NCBI GenBank assembly: GCA_030248065.1
Contig: JASAMV010009212.1
Coordinates: 62,001 to 126,000 of the forward strand
DNA from: Rhynchonema sp. JSB1_4
Lineage: Eukaryota > Nematoda > Chromadorea > Monhysterida > Xyalidae
DNA length: 64,000 nt
Reading direction: 5' to 3'
Positions 22,201 to 34,895 of the stretch are shown here, piece by piece. How positions within the stretch are numbered: the stretch's first letter is position 1; the number at the start of each line of letters is the position of its first letter. The notes beneath the pieces are model-generated. The model saw nothing but the letters and a program-made list of their open reading frames with translations, did not search any database and was not told where the DNA came from. A program made the position numbers and the translations under genes.

Positions 22201-23054
22201 CGAATTTGACATTCAATTGCCGTTTTTATTACAGTTCCGCCCATATCTTTGTGCTGGATCGTGCCAAGCGCTTCGTTTCAGGTTTCGTAAATACAATAAA
22301 TAGCAACTTGTTCAAGGTGGAATCGCAGAGAAGCATTGATTCCATAAGTTTATACACATGTGAGCATCTCAAGGATGACGCATGGATGTTTACATGAGCC
22401 AATGCTTGCTGTGGCACGCTGTAATCAAATCATCAACACTTCCAGTCGCATAAACCGCCCACCCACAAGTCACCCTCTGGTACTCATGCTTCCGAAACTG
22501 GTCTTGCGATTCATAAATCTGGCGCATAAAATCAAATTGCCCCCAACTTTGCTGTCATATTTCTAGAGTTGTAGTGATTGGGGTCATTTTGGACTTTGTC
22601 ACTGTCCAACAAAACTGCTCTTTTGCTCTTGTAAGGTTGTTGCCTTGTTATTTTTATCCCGCATCATAAACTTTCACGACCCACACTGTTTCCTATTCAC
22701 TCACCTCTAATTGCGCACTTCAGTTGCCAGACAGATTTTGTTCATAAAACGAACGAATTTTGGGCAGATAAACTGAATTACAATCGATTTTGTTCGTCAA
22801 GCGCAACGTCAAAGCCACAAAAAGTGTTATGTCCTGATTTGGTTTGTCAATCGGTCGGCTCCCAGTCCCAGACTTGGACCCGACAACGTAATCAGATTTG
22901 AATTGGTTTCTTTGCAGAAAACAATGGACCAAACTTGTTGCTATTGTCCTGTCATTCTATGTTTGCAATGACGACGACAGAGGATAGTGAAAATCAAATC
23001 AAATTCCGATTTACTGAAACTCAATGTTGAAGAATTCGGCAATTAAACAACATA
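19225..23054. other. Intergenic region between divergent receptor-like genes
   Basis: About 3.8 kb between the start of the minus-strand LBD gene and the start of the plus-strand FN3 gene, presumably with both promoters. I see no convincing exon, RNA gene or complete mobile element. The scattered short open frames lack family features. Confidence 0.4.
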
Positions 23055-26000
23055 ATGGATCCTCGAATGTTCACAACTGTCGCGCTCTTGCTGGCCGGAA
23101 CAGAGGCGTACATGTACCTGCCACTGGGTTAGTGTGTAAAGTTTCCTACTTCGGTTTGAAACATCAGGGTGCGATTTAATCTACACACATGCCGACACGC
23201 ACGACTCAATAATCCGAACAGTGGATTCAGCTCGTAGCACTGTCGTCTGCAAGCATCTTCCCATGCATAATTTCTCGCGCTGGGGCTGCTTGAGTTGACG
23301 AAGAGAGTGGACCATTTGAGTTGACGAGTGTACCATAGGCCATGGATTTACCAATAATAGTTATTGTCACTGTTTATCGCCTCAAGTTTTACCTATGCCC
23401 GATCACCCACCACTCATTCACAATTTACTACACGCGGTCCATTATTTGTCACGCTTCACTGATTATCATGCATTTCATGCACCAAACTGTTCACCTTGCG
23501 GTCCAGTTTTATTGTTTCTGTCCTAAACGTGCTGTTCTACGTATAACTCGTGCTTCGCGATCTCTTTGTGGATTCTGTGTGACGCACTTTGTTGCTCCAT
23601 GCATGTGCGTGCGTGACAAGACCTCCCAACCTAAACAACCACACAACACCGTTATGCGATAATGACGCGCACGAAAATCACCCCTAATCAAGCAATAAGC
23701 CAGAAAAATAGATGTTTCTCAAGAATTCTTCATCTTTGTCAACGTGCAAATTCAACGGAATTGTTTTTCACGTTACGGGATTTTTTGTGTTTCTCTCACA
23801 GGAACAAGAAAAACGCGCTTTTTTACTTGATTGTGATCTAAAGATTTTGTTCTCAAAACGCTCACATCGTGGTAGCAGAGTATATGCAGTAATCCAATTA
23901 CAGAAAACTTAGAAAAAAACCTGAAATGTCGATTTTAGCGATTAGCCTCTTCCGCATCTCTGATCATTCTGAATGGAGCTTGGCAGTTACATAGATTGTT
24001 CACCCCTGCGTGCGCATTTACGATGGAGAAAAAAACTGATTACAATTACGATCATATCTAAAAAACGGACGGAATTGATAGAAAACTGCACAATTTCTGT
24101 AAAATCAGTAATTGGTCAACGATAAAACTGTTGGTGGGCTGGCAAAAATGTAGTTGTATTTTTAGTACTTTGATTTTGAAGTTCCAAACAATGTTGCTTT
24201 GCGTGATTAGTTAGGGATTGTTTGCTGAAAAAATATGTGCAGATATTGATAAAACAAACAGGCTACAGTAAATAATAATCAATATATTTATTTGCACACA
24301 AACACATCCAGTACATCTGACTTTACAGCTGAACCATATCGCGCTAATCCCGGGGTGCATTTCATGCAACAGATGCCTCTGTGCAAATAGCGGCAGAAAC
24401 GCTTTTGAGCGGCGAAGCTGCTTATGATGTGTGAACCGCATGACCCGACATAAAGAGCACAGCACAGCTTGATTAGATGCACAAAACCGACTGTTGTTAA
24501 AAAACACGAGTGGAACATCGCATGAATTGCAAAACGCAAAAAGATAACATTAAACAAATTTCAAGGTGGCATTTGCAAATCATTTTAGATACCGAAGTGC
24601 CGGGCCGTCCGCGTCATGTCCAGGCCCGGGCAACATCAAGTGACAAAATTGAGCTCACATGGGAACCACCGGCAAATATCCAGAGGATCCGAATTCAGGT
24701 ATTACTTTACAGTTCTCGAGAAAAACACACTTTTTCTAGATTTTTCAAGATTCGTCATAGGTATACACTTCCAGTTTTTCTACAGTCAAGATTCGTTATA
24801 GTGTAGGTATATTTTTCGGACGCCCTGAAAAGTATACTTATAACGAATTTATGCCTGTAGCGAATCCAATACCTAAGGAAAATTCAGTACTTTTGGATGG
24901 CATAACGTTTGTACCTTGCTTTGTTCATTTTGAATTCATTTCAGTCAAGTTTGAAGCATTATGTGCACAAAAGCGCATGGTAGTGCTGTTTAGTTTATTT
25001 TCATTTTTGGACGTATACGTGCTTACACCGATATCAGTGGCCGACATCATTCAGGGTTACGCCGTGCGGTATGGCACTGGCTCACAGGGTGCGTTGTGGA
25101 GCCTGGCCATTGATGGTGCAAGGGAGAATCATGTGGAACTCGATCAGCTGGGTCAGTTCAGAACCGGACTTTTGCTGGTTGTTCAACAAAATTTGCAAGT
25201 TGGATTTGCGCTTGACTCTGTTTCAGAGCCCAACACGGAGTACATAATCGAACTAACGGCCTACAACGATGTGGGTGACAGTCTGGCTGCAATTGTGAAG
25301 GCACAAACCAAATCAGCCAACGGAATTGGTTGGACGGTTTTTTCGTATTCGTTTTCGTTCTGTTTCATGTACATTAGTTGCAGTCGTTGTGCGTTGTCTC
25401 CGTTAACTGAAATCGAGGTGCTCTGTGTGATTGCCGTTGTCAAGTCTTGGAACAGGGAATGAGAGAAAATCATTCACTAACTACTTAGAACAAAAGTATC
25501 CGGAAAATTTGCAGAACCCAACAAATTCGAACTGTTCCCACCGAATCGTTTGCAAACCAAGGTGATCTCATCGAGTGAAATCGAACTGAGTTGGGAGGAC
25601 CAATCAGCGCAGATTGGCACGCCCGATAGAAAATACACTATAAAGTGCGGATTTTGGTAACTTTTATAATTTTTTCACAAATAACCAGAATTAAATAATA
25701 ACCAGATACGCACCACATCACACCGATGTGCATCAACTGCCGGTTCAGTACGAGCAACGCAGTTCGACCGAGCGAAAATTGAGAATTCACGGTATGAGAC
25801 CGGACACAAAGTACGAATTCGCAGTCAAGGTCACTGCCGACGGACGCGACTCGCCGTGGAGCATGATGCAACTCGCAAAGACAATGTCTGCGCGTGAGTG
25901 ACTCTCTCGCAAAGATTATGGGGTTTCTGGATACACTCTAACAGTGTAATATTATGTGTAAGCCTTAGTGTTCTTTTGTTTCAGCACCAACGTCGGCTCC

Positions 26001-29000
26001 GTACGCGTTCCGTGTGCTAACAAACACTGACGGTTCAGTGACGCTGTCTTGGAAACCACCCAGACATCCAAACGGAGAACTGACTGGTTTGTATTGTAAT
26101 TTTTCACTTTGCTTTGTAACGCTTTCTTTGTTAATTTTGCAAAAACGGTATGTTGTACCATAATCTCATTAATAATTGCAGCTTATTGGCTTTATTACAC
26201 GGTCGGAGACGAAAAACTGGAGCTAAACAAATGGAAACGCATTGAACTGGCACCCGTGACAACATCTTATGTGATAAAGGTGCGGTAACAGATAGACTCA
26301 ACACTCAAGTATGAATGGGCATACAAAGAGACACGCGCTCGCAAAACAAAATGCACTCACGTGGAATCGATCCATCAACAGCTGCTGTCATAGAAATCGT
26401 TATGTGCATTGCGTGACTGAGTAATTCTTCCGGTGGTCTCATTTTAATCGGAACAGTTGGTTTCCGCTGGTCTGTCAGACATGTCAAAACAAATCTAATG
26501 GCTCTTTGACAACATGCGTAACCATGACTGAATGGTTGTATAATTACACTTGCAGTGTGAATTTTAATACTACGCACGCGCAGGTTGGCAACCTACATAA
26601 CTAAAGTAAACTCGGTTTGAGCAGGGGGCAAGGGACACATACTGTAACACGAAAACTATTTTAAATTCGTGCTAATTTTGGCACCGCTAAATAAAACAAC
26701 TGTACTTTCCAGGATCTCAAAAACGGCATTCTCTACATTCGTATGCGCGCAGTGAACCGAGTGGGCAAAGGGCCCCTGTCATCGCTCGTGGTGCACTCGG
26801 TGGAGCCACCATGGCCTGCGGGAACCAAGGCACGCGTACACACACACACGAGTCTGAAACCGAAGAATGAATGTTGGTGTATAATTGGTCAATAAAGTAT
26901 TACTATTTCAAAAGCACTCTTTTTGAGCATAAATTTCAGTGGCAGTCACTCTCGCTGTGGTCAGTCCAGAAGCACACAAATGGTCGAGCTTTGAGCGAAA
27001 GGTGACTCCTTAGTCCTTACATTGAACATGTCAGGGAAAATTAACCTGACAAAGATAAACACGTGTACCTGATGTTTCAAGGAGGTACGACTTCAACCGG
27101 GCCAATCGCTGACTGTGAGCTGCACAGCGGACGCAGACCAGCACTCAATCGTGGCCATGCACTGGTATCGAGCTGACAGCGGTCAACAAATACCGCGCAC
27201 GTCCTCCTATCAACGGTGCGTTGCATTGATCAATCAGGATACAATATTCACATAAAAAGTGAACAACGAATGTCTCAAATATCCGGAAGAGTGCTCGCTC
27301 ACATCCTGATTTATGAAGGCGGTTTGCTTGCAGGATCTACACGAAGGGCAGCGATAGTCACGGTCTGCTGCGAATCGTGTTCAATGACTTGATAACGGAT
27401 GACTCAAATTGGTACTGGTGCAATGTGACTACTATTAACGGACAGTCAAGCGGAGACGCGTTCCTGTTGAGGGTAACAGACAGCCGTGAGTGAACGTTTC
27501 TATTGTTGGCGGCCTTTCCTGAAAAAATGCATAGTTTTCGGATAAAAATAAGAAAGAAGTCAATTGAAAATCTGAATTGTACAGCATTTCCAGCCTCGAA
27601 TCATCCGGGTGCCAGCGATCTCAATTGTAATTTTGAAAGACCAGATTTGTGCGAATGGAAAACCGATAGACGCGTGAAAGGTGCGTGAGCAGTGAATAGA
27701 CTCCGAACTTGGATGACTAGGATTTGGCTTACAATGGCGGTCCCTTTGCCGATCAACCAATCAATCATGATCGTAGGTGAATGGCAGTGGATGGAGGCGG
27801 GGCGATTCAATAATGCTCTCTGGCTGCCGAATGATCGAACTTCGGAAGTCGGCGGACGAGGTGGGTACAATTTGGGTGTGCTACATGTTTGTCACAGCTT
27901 GTGCTAACGAACAGAGAATATCGTCAGCACACGTACAGTATATAGCAAGCGGGAACCGAATGAGAGACACCACAGCCGGTATGCACTTTGGTGACATGCC
28001 AATCCCGGGTGTTCAGGGGCGCAAAATGAGGAAGCCCACAACTTGCGATTATTCATTCTTTCTGCAATTTTGACAGCGTGAAAGTTCCTAACAGCTCACA
28101 GTCGAACAACTATTGTCAAAATCTAAAATCACAGAAACAACGAAATCGCAAGATATGGAAAGCCCACTTTGTACCGCCGACGACCACGTTCGACCCAGCA
28201 AGCAAAGTGGGCAAGGGTTGTCTTTTTCCACTTTCGCACAAATGTTTGCATTTCCAGCACCCGGCCACTACATGTACGTGGTGGACGAGTCAGCAGACTC
28301 GAGCAGTCAGACAGCACGCCTTTTGTCACCGGTCATGCCGCACACAAATGGATACTACAGTTGTTTGACGTTCTGGTACAACTCGCACTCCACTGACGGT
28401 CAGGGCGCTGGTGTCTTTCTAGTTCGCAAGTCATCGCGCAACGCGCGTGTATTCATTGTTTACTATTTGAGGCTGCCCGCGCCCGACGCCTTGCGTCGGC
28501 CAAATTTCAGTACAAGCCTTTTTTAGGTTTTTATATTATTTCAGTGCACAGATGATCGTGAACAGCAAATGTGGAAATACGTAGCTCATCAGTCTTATGC
28601 AGCGAGCAAAGCATTTCTGGCCCTGCAATGTACTGACAATGTTTGTCTGTTTCGCTCTGCTTTCGCAGACTGACCGAGACGCCAGGGCTCGTCAGTGCGA
28701 ATGCCTCTGGCAAACTTGCCTCCAAAAGCCCCACCCGGAGAACTTATTGCTGGCCTGTAACATCACTGCGTGCAAACTCATAAACAGAGCCCCATCACAC
28801 TCATTCGGTCGCAGTATACTTGCCACAGAGAAGAATGTTTTGAATTGGCTATGAAAGTGCGCATGATTTTGCTCGCAATGGTCTCATGATTCGTTTACCA
28901 TGATACGAGAAGCGTTGCCGAATTTCTATCAAATTTGTGTTGTTTTTTTTAATCGCTTGTGATGGGGGCAGCTGGGGTTCGACCTGATGGGATCTGGTTT

Positions 29001-29847
29001 GGTCACTTGACTTTTTGGCCTATGTCTTGGCTGGCGATCAATCGATGCCACTTTGTCTCCACTCAGTGCAGAATTTGTTTATTTTGAAGCCTGCTTCGCC
29101 GGTTCGGTACCAAGGCAGGTCAGGTCATCCAATATAATCAATAAAGTTTGACACCGGCCTTAGTTTGGTAGTCCAGTCCTGAACGATAACAGAACGCGTG
29201 CATTTCAGCTAGTCTGCTAGTCAGTCTGCTACCGCGTCAACCCACAGCTTCGTACACACGCGAAACACCAATCAACGTGCTGCGTTTGAATGACACGAAT
29301 CGTGATTGGCTGCAAGTTGGCGCACTCGTCAAACCGGTCGATGTGGAATTCCAGGTTCGATCGAAAAAAAATATTTTAGTTCGTGCAATTCCGGCCTAAT
29401 GTCGGATTATGTAGAAAAATGGTAAATCAGAAAGACTGATCAGTAAAAGTCCATGATAACACGGGTCATGGCAGCCTCCACCACAGAATCTCAACTATTA
29501 TAAGGCAGTTATGACACTTGGTGATCGGATGGCATATAGATCTTCCGTTGGTCGCAGGTCCCGTTTATATTTTTTGAATATCTCGAGCTGTCCAAAAATC
29601 CTCAATGCAAAAAAGTCCCTTTCGCAACGATGCGATCACCAAGCTTGACACACCGGCCGAAGTCTTGTTGAAGTTTGTGGAAGAATAAATGACTGCTTTT
29701 CAGATTGTGCTGGAAGCGACTAAACGTCCATCGGGGATTCTTGTACTCGGAATTGACGACATCGAAATCAGACCCGGATTCTGCTCCGATCGACTTTGGG
29801 ATGCGACATTGGCTGCTGGTTGGTTGATGTGTAATTTGAACGTCTGA
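23055..29847 (+). CDS. Secreted FN3x3-Ig-MAM protein related to DCC/neogenin/UNC-40 FN3 domains 4-6
   Basis: Exons: 23055-23127 (signal peptide MDPRMFTTVALLLAG), 24589-24698, 25055-25151, 25227-25328, 25515-25644, 25706-25893, 25985-26086, 26182-26279, 26713-about 26887, 26940-27001, 27082-27215, 27334-27485, 27594-27680, 27777-27860, 28258-28446, 29248-29354, 29704-29847 (TGA). FN3-1 (GYAVRYGTGS, TEYIIELTAYNDVG), FN3-2 (EIELSWED, PDTKYEFAVKVT) and FN3-3 (VTLSWKPPRHPNGEL, YIRMRAVNRVGKGP) resemble, in order, the last three FN3 domains of the netrin receptors DCC/neogenin. Then come an Ig domain (LTVSCTAD, MHWYRAD, WYWCNV) and a MAM domain with its four cysteines (NCNFERPDLCEW, YYSCLTFWY, GIDDIEIRPGFCS). 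It ends soon after MAM, with no cytoplasmic tail. The junction between FN3-3 and Ig (26840-26940) is uncertain and holds a short hydrophobic stretch. The signal-peptide exon is assigned by phase and is inference. Confidence 0.82.
23128..24588 (+). other. Large first intron of the FN3-Ig-MAM gene
   Basis: About 1.46 kb between the signal-peptide exon (donor GTTAGT, phase 1) and the first FN3 exon (acceptor CATTTTAG). I looked for further Ig or FN3 exons, as full DCC-type receptors have, and saw none. Confidence 0.5.
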
Positions 29848-32800
29848 GAATTCTTCGACACACGAAGAATAATCGATGGTCGCACCGGTGATTATAAACT
29901 GCCCACCCTTGTTTGCGTGACCTTATGCAACAGGATAAGCAGTGTGCGTTCTGGTTGCATGGCTTCGCAGACGCAGACGTGTACCAGGTCATCGTCAAAG
30001 CCAATGCACCAAATGGCCACGTGACCCAGACACACGAGCTGGTTTTTGTGCACGCGTAAAACATCACCGCACACCAGCACACAAAAAATGAATAAAATGG
30101 CACACCCAAAATTTGTGTTGTCACTTTTCCACCTCCGGTTGTGTGTGAGAGACACAGCCTTTTTGCCTGATACTCGCTTGTACCGGCATGAATCTCGAAA
30201 TATCAAAATCGAAATATCTCGAAATATAAAGATCTGTGTGCTGTAAGATTCGTGCGTTCTTCCCCTGCATGTCTCAACAAGCTTGCGTGTCCATGTTTTG
30301 TGCGCACAATGATAACCGAAAGAATACGCACCGTTTGAAATGAGGTCAAATTTCATTTGCGTGCGCTCAAGGTGTTTATACCTGTCTCTCCAAGGACAAA
30401 AGAACACTGTTATTTTATTATTTTGGCCATCAAATCACGCGCATGACAAGCGATCGTTGTAATTATGGGCTTGGGACCAGTCGACTGTGCCTAAAATGTG
30501 CTCATAATGTTTATGATGGGATAAAGCTGCTGTTTTTGGCTGTTTATGGTTGGTTCTAACATTTGGTTGTTGATGTCATGCTCTGTGATTTTGGCTTTGC
30601 TGGAATCATATGAAATTTATCAACGTTTTGATTTGGAACAATCCACATCAACGAAATTATACGGTTACGTGAAAACCCAATCACTTTTACAGCGCCGCGC
30701 CGTTGCCCATAAGTTTTTTTACACCGTCTTTTAATAATTTCAGAAACTGCGTATTTTCTGCTAAATGGAAATTTGTTGTTTACTTGTGTTTTGGCCGAAC
30801 AAAGCGCTAAAAATTGTGCAAATTTGCGCGCGCAGCTCACAAATAAAACAGGGCGGAGTCGATGTCACCTCCGAGGCCTTCGGGAGTAGTGTGTAGGCTC
30901 ACAAACCGAAACCCCACTTTTTTCCACTTGGCTAATTTCGGCTTTTTGCTTAACATGACCGGCTACGTATGCTTGTAAGTGAGGTCTTTATGTGCACGTT
31001 CATGGTAATAAACACCGCCATGAGCTAGCCGCATACCCGAGCCGTATGGTCATGTGGCTATTTTTACAAAAATGTGTTTTTAAAAGCCACCAAGCATTTA
31101 GAGACGACACTTTAACCCATCTATACCTACTCGTGTGTCCTCTACCCGCTGGTGTATAGTAAGCTCAATTCTTTGTGTGCTATTGTACATGCTTTATATA
31201 CGGCGGAGGGTGGAGTCCATACCCGGAAAATGCTCTTGTATATATTTTAGTGGAGAACAAAATACATTACCATTTCGTGTGTGGCACTGTGTATATTTTC
31301 AGAGAACGGACCAATTTTTGTCCATGTCAGTGGTTTGCCGCCAGTTTGAAATCAATGCCCTCACATTTTTGGTATTCAGTGGACTGGAGCACTACTCACT
31401 TGGTCATATAGGCATGCCCCACTGGCGGTGCTTTTGTAAGCCGGGGCACACAAAAAGTGCACAACTTGGCCCACCCATAGGCAGCGGGTGGCAAAGTTTT
31501 TTTCTTTAAATTCCGAAATAAGCTCGCATCCAACGCTTTCTGATCGGAATGTTTGTATTTCGCCGCCCGACTCCGCCCCAACCCCCCTCCACTCTGAAGT
31601 GCTACCCCACACAGATCCGTAAGGACATCAGCGGTAGTTTGAGGTTCCCGAGGAGGCTGTCAGAGTTGCTGTCAATTCTTGCGCAGAGGAAATGTTTTGA
31701 AACCCGCTAGGCACGCAAGTATCCTAAATCCACCAGGCATAGTCAAAGTTCGGTTGCAATTCCATTTTTTTATCTTTCCACCAATAAAGCTGATGCGGGG
31801 TGCGTGTCGGTACGATGGCTGTAACTTATTCTATTTACTTTTAGCTGTCAAAATATATCCATCTCTCGCGATCTAAAGTCCATAGTCCTTTGGGAGCACT
31901 CTTTTTGTCTTCGCGCCCGCTATCGCGCGGCCACCAACAGTAGCGATTCGCGAGCAACAGTTAACAATCTTTCAAAAAGAAAATTTGATTTTCCACCGCT
32001 CTTCGTGCTCCGCATACTGTACATGGTCACCGACCGTTTGAGTATGGGTTGTGCTGCTGTGTACTAAATAGGAACGCGCACGCAATATTGCATTCGGAAA
32101 AAGTATTGCGGCCGTTTTTTGGCTTTGTGACCCGATGGTCCGTCCTGTCTTCATGGCGTGGCGACTTTGCAGCAGAAACGTTCGTTTCCGGCGGCCCGAT
32201 AGTTTTTCACTCGATGATTTTTCTCTGCTTTCGATCTTTGTCAAGCTCTCTCAAGCTGTAATATGGGTATCGAGAGAATTCTGATGTATTTTCGTCTTGT
32301 TTGAACTCACATCGCTTCGTCAGGGGGAACGATCAAAATTGTCACGCATACACTATGAATAGAGCGGTGCGCGGTGTCCGAGAAAAGTTCTGAGGCCTGT
32401 ATAAACCTCACAGGAAATGTATGGGCCCGAAATCAAACTCAATTTTCAATTGTCTGTTATTGGCAGTGAATCTTGACGTCTGGTGTTCTATTTCTCTTGA
32501 ATTCTTTATTTAACTCTGAATTATTGCACAATCAAAACCTAAACTGTCGCAACTGTTTACAGGCACAGATCAATATTGAAACCCGAATAAATAAATGGCG
32601 GCAAAACGTTTTGTGTCTCTGATAAACATGTTGCTGCTGTTTTGATTTTGAATAATTTATGAAATCTTGACAGTATGTCTGGCCAGCGTGTTTCATTAAA
32701 CGTGAGGCCCTTTTTGTAAAATTTACTATGCGCCAAAGCTACGCAATGCAATTAGAGATATGAATTTGAGCCGATCAAACAATTTTTTATGGTGCCCAAA

Positions 32801-34756
32801 ACTTCTGTCCAACACAACTTTCCACTAAGTCACAGACCACAAATAAGTTGTCACCTAATATCTATTTAATAGCGTGAGATATCGGTCATCTGCAGCTGTC
32901 AGGTTTCGGAAGAATGTTATAATTGTTTTATTTATTTCCGCTCGAAATTACAATCGGATTTGGCGGACAGTAAATTGTCTGTTAACAATCACAACGGTTT
33001 ATGTATGTGCACGTCAACGTGCAACCAGGGACTATCATAAACTATCACCTTGTCAAACTACGCAAACGCGCTTGTAGATAAATAGCGGTTTCGCCCGTAT
33101 TCTAGAAACCGTTGTGTATTTTTAGTATTGTTTTGAGTTTGTACGCTACAAATAGCCGAGGAATTTTAAGTTCGGTTTATCTTAGCCGAGGAATTTTAAG
33201 TTCGGTTTATCTCACACTACACATAACAAACTGCAACTTCGATGGTTCAGAAAATACGGCCCTCTCGAAATGTGTACATATATCCCACGTGCAGTTTGCA
33301 GTTAATTGGGCATATAATGTGCTCGAAGCGATGTCTTTCGCATTTTTCTTGAATTTCGCCTGCGAGATCAGGTATAATACTTCATGATAGTTTGGCCTGA
33401 ACTGTCAAGGACAGTCATTCAGTCAAGGCATAACTTTGTCGACTGTGAACTACACTTCCGTCTTTTTGTGTCCGAATCTGCCCGCTGGCTTGTGTTGGTG
33501 TTTTTTATTCGCTTCGTTTTCAACAATCACAAACACGAATGTAACAGAGAGCTCTGCGTTATTCGCAATTTTCCGCCTCATAATTTTTCGCCTTCTCTCT
33601 CTGACATTACAAACCAGCTGGTGTCTGCCATGGTTCGCAATTGGTCATGCCCTCCCCAACAAGCCAATAGCACGGCTTGCCCTTACGATTTTCTGCTCTG
33701 CCGCAAATTTGCGTGAAAATGGATAGCAACAATCACTCACGCATGTTTTACAGTGGAATACCGCTGATCTGATGGTGATGATTTGGTGCTTGCATGGGTT
33801 TGCGGTTTTAGCCTTGTGTCCGTCCAGACGAGGCCTTGAGACTATGGGCAGCCCACTCAATCAACCCAACCCCAAAATATCCGCCGCAAACTTTTATGTG
33901 ACACATTGTTTTACGCACCAGTCCAAGTTTATGGTCAATAACTTATTATGATTATCATGAATAAGATGTCACAGTTGTCTGCAGTATAAGAGCTCGGTTT
34001 TGTACACAATCACAATAAAGTGTGTAAGTATGTCTTGTTCTGGCACTATGTCCCATACCTGCTGCAGTTGCGCGTAAAAGTTTTGTCATTGACACTACAC
34101 ACATCGCCCTGTTTCTGTCTGAGATTTACATTTTTGAACCCCGTAATGGTGGGCCAAGGTTTGTCCAGCCAGCCACAGATCACGTTTTCAAATCCTACAG
34201 TTCCTTTTCGGAGGGTGGGGTACTAAATGAAAAACCACGGAAGGAAGACTGCATGTGTGGGGAGCGATTTCGTGCCACGCAAAAATGTGTACCTGCAACT
34301 TTCTGTAATCAAACCATCTGCATACTAGCGGTGAACACCTCGTTGTAATTTATGGACGCACCCGCGTTCACGCAATTACTCATCTATACATATATAGTTG
34401 AAGATTCATAACCTTTTGCATTCTTATTGTGCAACCCAAAACCGTTTATCTTTTTGACAAATTTATTATCATTGCCAACCTGAGCCCATGCGTGTGGTCA
34501 GATGTCATGTCAAACGCTTGTCCCGAAATTTTATGTTTTTGTAGAAATTTTCTTGTCATGTTTCCTAACATGCGGCGACTCATCATAACATCCATCATTT
34601 TGCGCATTTTCCATAACTTTATCAGAACTTCACGTCTATCATTCAGATATGTATGTATCCATTCAGAATTCCACGTCAATAATGACATAACAAAACGTCA
34701 CCTTGCCGGATCAGGGCAAAGATCAAGCACTTGGGCTGCTGTGTCGTCAGCCAAGG
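29848..34756. other. Intergenic region upstream of multiplexin
   Basis: About 4.9 kb. AATAAA at 30091-30096 could serve as poly(A) signal for the FN3-Ig-MAM gene. A 30-bp unit (AGCCGAGGAATTTTAAGTTC...) is tandemly duplicated at 33153-33212. No gene is convincing; the multiplexin promoter presumably lies near 34.5-34.75 kb. Confidence 0.4.
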
Positions 34757-34895
34757 ATGGAGCTGTCAAACGCATTCCGAACTTTACTTTTGATTTTCAT
34801 GCCTCAATTTCTCTTGCCAACCGACACGCAACCGCATGACAACGAACCAAAGGCCAATAATGCTGTACCCACAAATTTATTCACACTGCCCGGAG
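34757..34895 (+). CDS. COL18A1: Multiplexin exon 1, signal peptide
   Basis: ATG at 34757 opens [20 protein letters not shown], a hydrophobic leader, then a polar stretch with [10 protein letters not shown], ending phase 1 at donor G|GTTAGA. The TSPN exon at 37633 begins with two bases, giving an in-frame junction (LPG then DAKLEVD). An alternative is that the TSPN exon starts earlier, at 37579. Assignment is by phase, leader and order. Confidence 0.6.

Noticed and set aside
24750..24850. Short inverted match TTCGTTATA / TATAACGAA
   Set aside because: Arms are only about 10 bp with no extended similarity or target duplication; likely chance.
28960..28990. GGTTCGA-like B-box suggesting a tRNA
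   Set aside because: No matching A-box at proper distance and no cloverleaf could be drawn; no tRNA gene is claimed anywhere in the window.
33384..33726. Two overlapping plus-strand frames of about 100 codons with hydrophobic stretches
   Set aside because: No splice support, no recognisable domain, AT-rich intergenic context; the better multiplexin first exon is at 34757.
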